Shown here: in pieces, positions 43,662 through 47,558 of the stretch
Numbering within the stretch: position 1 is the stretch's first letter
Layout of the letters: the number at the start of each line of letters is the position of its first letter
Assembly: GCA_002633005.1 (NCBI GenBank)
Contig: NMRA01000219.1
Coordinates: 7,576-55,133, forward strand
From: Phoronis australis
Taxonomy: Eukaryota; Phoronida; Phoronidae
Length of the DNA: 47,558 nucleotides
Direction: 5' to 3'
The notes under the pieces: generated by a model
Told to the model about the DNA's origin: nothing
Database searches by the model: none
What the model saw: only the letters and a program-made list of their open reading frames with translations
Made by a program: the position numbers and the translations under genes

Positions 43662-43797
43662 ACGTACAAAAGAATTAAGCAACACTTATTGGAAGAGGAA
43701 AGGTTCATGGGTTCTGTGACTTACCAGATGTCTTCGTTGCACAAGAATGTTCACGTGATATGCTCTCCCGGGTGGTACCCGGATAATCTGCGTTGCT
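43662..43797 (+). CDS. Receptor exon: unrecognised domain, part 3, and start of the Cys-rich module
   Basis: Phase 0 in, phase 1 out, 136 nt: TYKRIKQHLLEEERFMGSV then NVHVICSPGWYPDNLRC. The CSPGWY...C ending is the entry of an ephrin-receptor-like or EGF-like cysteine-rich stretch that continues at 45680. The donor is GTGAGT. Confidence 0.75.
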
Positions 43798-44687
43798 GTG
43801 AGTCCTTCGTTGTTGAATCTCAACCAAAACAAAAAGGTTGTGTTTGGTTAAAGATGCTATGTCTCATTAAAACCCTGAATATTTAAATGTGTAGCAAGCG
43901 CCACCTAGTGACTTTCTGATACACTGTGTACTAATATACCAAATATATTGCGCTTTTAAACCAAACACCACAACTGATCCACTTAAAAAACATGGGGAAA
44001 CATAGCAATTCCAAATATTACGCAATCGCGTATTTGATAATGAAATAAAGAAATAATAAAAACAGTGTGCTTTGTTTCATTAGGGTAACGACAATGCTGT
44101 GGGAGTTTCCCAGGGATTCCCATGTCATCCTAAGAAATGTGGACGAGAAGTGTGTGCAAATATCTAGACTTTGCACTACCAGAGACGCAAAATGGCATTA
44201 TGTTGAATATTGTCCAAGGTGACGGCAAAATGAAACTACATGCCTTCTTTGTTCTCTTAGCCGGCATCGGGTCTTCGTCCGCCATGATGAAATATTACCA
44301 TGCTCATTTACGTAAAAATAGTCTCGCAAACGAGACTTTCGCGGTTTTGTAATGATAACTGGTTTTTGGATGGTTTCCGGCACACTGGAGGACCTGGGAT
44401 TGTTTATAAATCAGTATTTCATTTCCGTACTTACAATTTAATGAGATTATGCATTTTTAAGAAAATTTTCGTTTCTTTCCTCGTAAGTTGGAAACTGCAG
44501 ACTTTTAATCTTGGAAACTGGGAGTACGCCGTCTCACTTTATGGCATATATAGCCAGTAATAACCTCCTCAGTTGTGAGGACTCATCTTCTTCATTTGTA
44601 TCTTTCATCCCCATTTAGGAAAACGAGCTTGTCCCCTAAAAAACTATATTTCGTCAATGAGGATGTGCACTATGTTACATCTATAAT

Positions 44688-44892
44688 GTAAAATATTGAA
44701 ACTAAAATGACGAGCGTCGGTGCTAAAATATATTAAAATATCCTCACGTATCGAGCGATGCGTTCTTTCTCAAGGGAAATACGTGTGGATAGATCTATAA
44801 TAAAATGGCACAGGGGACCGCATAATGACACACAATATGAACACAACAGGACATAGCAACTACAGCACCAGTGGGGTAGGCCTACGTATGAC

Positions 44893-44923
<31 letters not shown>

Positions 44924-45202
44924 AGCGAGAGGGAGAGGGAGAGGGTCCTCGGAATAGTTTTGTTTCTCCCGTCATACATGTACGTAGGCCTAACCCACTG
45001 GTAGTTGCTATGCCCTGTTGTGTTCATATTCTGTCACTATGTGGCCCCCTGTGCCATTTTATTTTAGATCTATCCACATGTATTCAGCAGTCTGTAGCAC
45101 ACCCTTGAGAAAGAGCGCATCGCTCGATACGTGGGGATATTTTAATACATTTTAGTACCGACACTCGTCATTTTAGTTTTACTAGTTTTAATATTTATAT
45201 TT
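44688..45202. repeat. Half-kilobase imperfect palindrome with GA microsatellite loop
   Basis: The left arm (about 44688-44890) and right arm (about 44965-45202) are inverted copies. Shared tracts include ACGTATCGAGCGATGCG, GTGGATAGATCTA, AAAATGGCACAGGGG, ATATGAACACAACAGG and TAGGCCTACGTA. The loop holds (GA)n/(GAGGGA)n from 44888 to about 44944. The right arm has an extra 15-20 bp near 45085-45105. Confidence 0.85.
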
Positions 45203-45679
45203 TTATTCGTCGGTAACTGCACGGCATTGCAACATCTATTTGATTTCATCTAAAATGTGCTCACTAGAACGGAATTGAAAGTGCCTCTAAACGGATTTGA
45301 TCCAGCTGTAACTTACTTAACGCTCTTTTTAAGTAATTCGTACTTGATTAAAATCTGTAAAAACTGTAATTTGTGCAAATTAAAAGGCATAGAGAAAGCT
45401 TTGAGAATCCTGTCATGTTTTAGATAACGGCATGAAGCTCATAGGTAGAGGACAGGGACTCTGTCGTCAGAATTATTTGTTGAAGGTCAATGTCACTGCA
45501 ACATTGCAAGATGTCGTTTATAATTATTCGCTGTTCTTGGATGGAAAGATAGAACTTTGAACTTAGCAACAATTTCTGGAACTGTATAATTCAGGTATTA
45601 TGAAAATATCCATGTGACTGTCAATGTTTTCACGATTTGTTATGAAAGATTTGAAGACATTGTTTTCATGTCTTTTCAG

Positions 45680-45841
45680 TGTCTTGTCCAGCGGGCACCT
45701 ACAGCGATATCGGCTGGACGAAGTGTGAGCTGTGTCGCCAGGGTTCATATCAGCACACAAGGGGCAAATCCGACTGCATTGAGTGCCCATTTAATTACAC
45801 TACTTCTGGAGAAGGGTCATGCAGCGCGTCCGAATGCATGG
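45680..45841 (+). CDS. Receptor exon: ephrin-receptor-like (GCC2/GCC3) Cys-rich module
   Basis: Phase 1 in and out, 162 nt: SCPAGTYSDIGWTKCELC, RQGSYQHTRGKSDCIEC and PFNYTTSGEGSCSASEC. The repeating CPxGTY...C..C pattern is that of the GCC2/GCC3 family found in Eph receptors, SCUBE proteins and SVEP1. It lies next to the membrane-spanning exon, a common placement. Confidence 0.88.
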
Positions 45842-46378
45842 GTTAATTGTCTTACCATTTCCTTGAACATAGTGAAATTATCTTGCAAAATAATAAAATT
45901 GTTTGATAAATGATATTTCCACAATTCAACATCTCCAGACTGAAGTCCAAATAGCTTTGACGCGTATGAACTATTGAGGAAGACGTGGTAGATTTTCCGG
46001 TTACGTCTGTGACTGAGGCTATGCGGCATTCTACGCGTATGCTGCCCGTCTGTTTTGATTTAGACTACACACCAATATTCGGATAACGCGATCACAACGT
46101 TTGCACAGAAATGGCAATTTGTTATTCCTTGAGCCCACGCCCATCGCATAAAATGACTCTTCCTGGCAAAACATTGCCAGCTAGTCGGGCTTGATCTCAA
46201 TCCTTTTAAAGCCCTGTATTCACCATCAATTTGACTGTGAAAATTGGGGATAGTTTTTAACGGTAGGGAGTCCGAAATCAAACGTTGGGTTTTGTGATGG
46301 AGGGTGGTTCATATCTGCTCTCTAATGACGTAACAAAAGTAAACTCTGTTGCTTTGTGATGCATGTTTGTATTTACAG

Positions 46379-46511
46379 ATCCGAGTGTGGTGACGCTGTA
46401 CCAAGTGTTTACCGGTGTATTTGCTGCCAAAGAAAATTCGCCGAGGTCCAGGAAAATTTACGTAGTTGTGGGAAGTTCGCTTCTCATTTCTTCTGTTGTA
46501 GCTTTAACATG
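46379..46511 (+). CDS. Receptor exon: juxtamembrane stalk and transmembrane helix
   Basis: Phase 1 in, phase 2 out, 133 nt. A short stalk (VTLYQVFTGVFAAKENS) and basic residues (PRSRK) lead into the helix IYVVVGSSLLISSVVALT. Together with the modules before it, this defines a type I single-pass protein. Basic residues precede the helix and also follow it in the next exon. Confidence 0.8.
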
Positions 46512-47343
46512 GTAAGGAGTTATGTTGAAGCACTCTTTGTATTAAATTGAGAAAAAACGACAGCTGGAGCTCAGATACAAACACTCACTACACGTCTCAA
46601 GATTGACCAGTCTTTTGTTGAATTTCTTGATGTCACGTGTGCTCTCACAATGTGTTACGAAAAGCTGTTGAAAATATTCAAATTTGACACGATTTCACTG
46701 GACATTGTGCAAATTGCCCAATCGACTTGGTCCTCGGGAAATTTTTGTTTCTCCTCGAACTGTCGCCATGGTGAGATTGTAGGCATGTAGGAAAATATTT
46801 TATTTCCTCCACTTTTCTTTGCCAGAGCTCGCGTATTTTTGTGTTGTCAAATTCCACGCTTAGTTTCCGGTCGGTTGCTCGAGGGGAGACAATTTTTAAA
46901 TTGTAAATTAGAATTTAAAAATTCTAATTTACGCCTGAATGTAGTTGGACTGCTTAGATTACCCGGATTGAGTTGAATGCTATTGGGCCCGGGTTTGTTT
47001 CGTGAAAAGTGACTAAAGACATTTGGTCCTACGATCCACACAACCATTTCTGAAAAATAATTTAATCTCACTTGAGTAAAGTTGCAACGTCTGTGGGAAT
47101 ATGCACATAACCCCGGGCCCGGGGATACCGAGATGAATTATTTCTAGACTGCGATGCGCTCATATTTTCTTGACTAAGCCTTAATTCAGCAGCTGTGAAG
47201 TGGGAGTGGGAGACAAAATTTTTGTCTCTGAGTCATTTTGGCGAAACGGACGCCAGGAGAAGTGCCCGGGTTTTTCTCGACAGCAACCTATTGTCCCTAA
47301 CCCGTGTATGTTGCATTGAGATTATGGTTTTCTTTCTTTGTAG

Positions 47344-47438
47344 TTATGCCGTTTGTCGGCGCTACATACCCACCTCGTCCGGACTACGCAGTGCCGANAA
47401 CAAAGGCTCTAATTCAACTGAAAGACGGCGACCGACAG
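47344..47438 (+). CDS. Receptor exon: start of cytoplasmic tail
   Basis: Phase 2 in, phase 1 out, 95 nt, after TTTCTTTGTAG. Read in the splice-consistent frame it gives CYAVCRRYIPTSSGLRSA and then a polar basic stretch (STERRRPT). CRR supplies the stop-transfer charge. One codon (GAN, Asp or Glu) contains the ambiguous base at 47398. The tail continues beyond the window, so any signalling motif is unseen. Confidence 0.65.
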
Positions 47439-47558
47439 GTGATTTGTATTGTTTACGTTTTACACCACCCGGCAAAACTCACTGGGTACTGTACACGGTG
47501 AACTGTCACTTTTGGATCGTCAGACTCCGATCCGCCTTGTATTACATAGGCGCCCCCC

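Larger units (their letters stand above)
23445..47438 (+). other. Gene span: large modular type I receptor (possibly two genes)
   Basis: About 26 exons on the plus strand were assembled by matching GT/AG sites and reading phases. Observed order: FTP, TSP1 x2, FTP, TSP1 x2, diverged FTP, unrecognised region, Ig, unrecognised domain, ephrin-receptor-like Cys-rich, transmembrane helix, cytoplasmic tail. Roughly 1,400 residues are covered. The 5' signal exon and the rest of the tail are missing, and the join between 34767 and 36981 is unresolved. A surface protein is certain from the topology. Ligand recognition and function are inference from domain families only. I do not assign an orthologue or symbol. 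Confidence 0.75.

Overview
This is eukaryotic genomic DNA, most likely from an invertebrate deuterostome such as a hemichordate or amphioxus; the species cannot be proved from the window alone. The evidence is: short exons bounded by GT/AG, a long modular cell-surface receptor built from fucolectin-like (FTP), thrombospondin type 1 (TSP1), Ig-like and ephrin-receptor-like cysteine-rich modules, an intronless rhodopsin-type GPCR, many small inverted-repeat transposons, and frequent copies of the palindrome AGGCCT/TAGGCCTA. One ambiguous base (N) lies at 47398.

Layout. 1-2.5 kb: the 3' end of a non-LTR retrotransposon, one arm of an inverted-repeat element and a dead mariner transposase. 2893-4266 (minus): a complete single-exon GPCR lacking several class A signature residues. 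4.3-15 kb: no gene recognised, but dense in mobile DNA: a 456-bp TA-flanked MITE, a hAT-like terminal-repeat pair, a 1118-bp inverted-repeat element with a perfect 8-bp target duplication sitting inside another repeat family, and an array of that family with 134-bp and 235-bp tandem duplications, followed by a 140-bp hairpin. 15178-15587 (minus): the last coding exon of a single-pass membrane protein whose earlier exons I cannot find. 15.6-23.4 kb: mainly unrecognised sequence with MITEs and one unidentified degenerate coding relic.

23445-47438 (plus): about 26 exons of one large type I receptor, or of two genes in series. Splice phases were checked exon by exon. The first ten exons encode two copies of the same five-exon cassette (FTP in two exons, TSP1, TSP1, short linker) with identical intron phases. 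A third, diverged FTP-like unit follows, then an unrecognised region (34.2-37.7 kb), an Ig domain, an unrecognised three-exon domain, a GCC2/GCC3-type cysteine-rich module, a transmembrane helix and the start of a cytoplasmic tail that leaves the window. The signal-peptide exon was not found. A signal-peptide-like stretch in the exon at 30771-31022 raises the alternative that a second gene starts there.

The receptor introns carry further mobile elements: a palindromic MITE copy, an inverted second copy of the retrotransposon 3' end, a small THAP-containing two-gene transposon relic, an LTR-like block and a 0.5-kb palindrome with a GA microsatellite in its loop. The receptor would sit on the cell surface, with FTP modules suggesting glycan binding and TSP1/Ig modules suggesting protein or matrix contacts; that role is inferred from domain families, not shown by the sequence.
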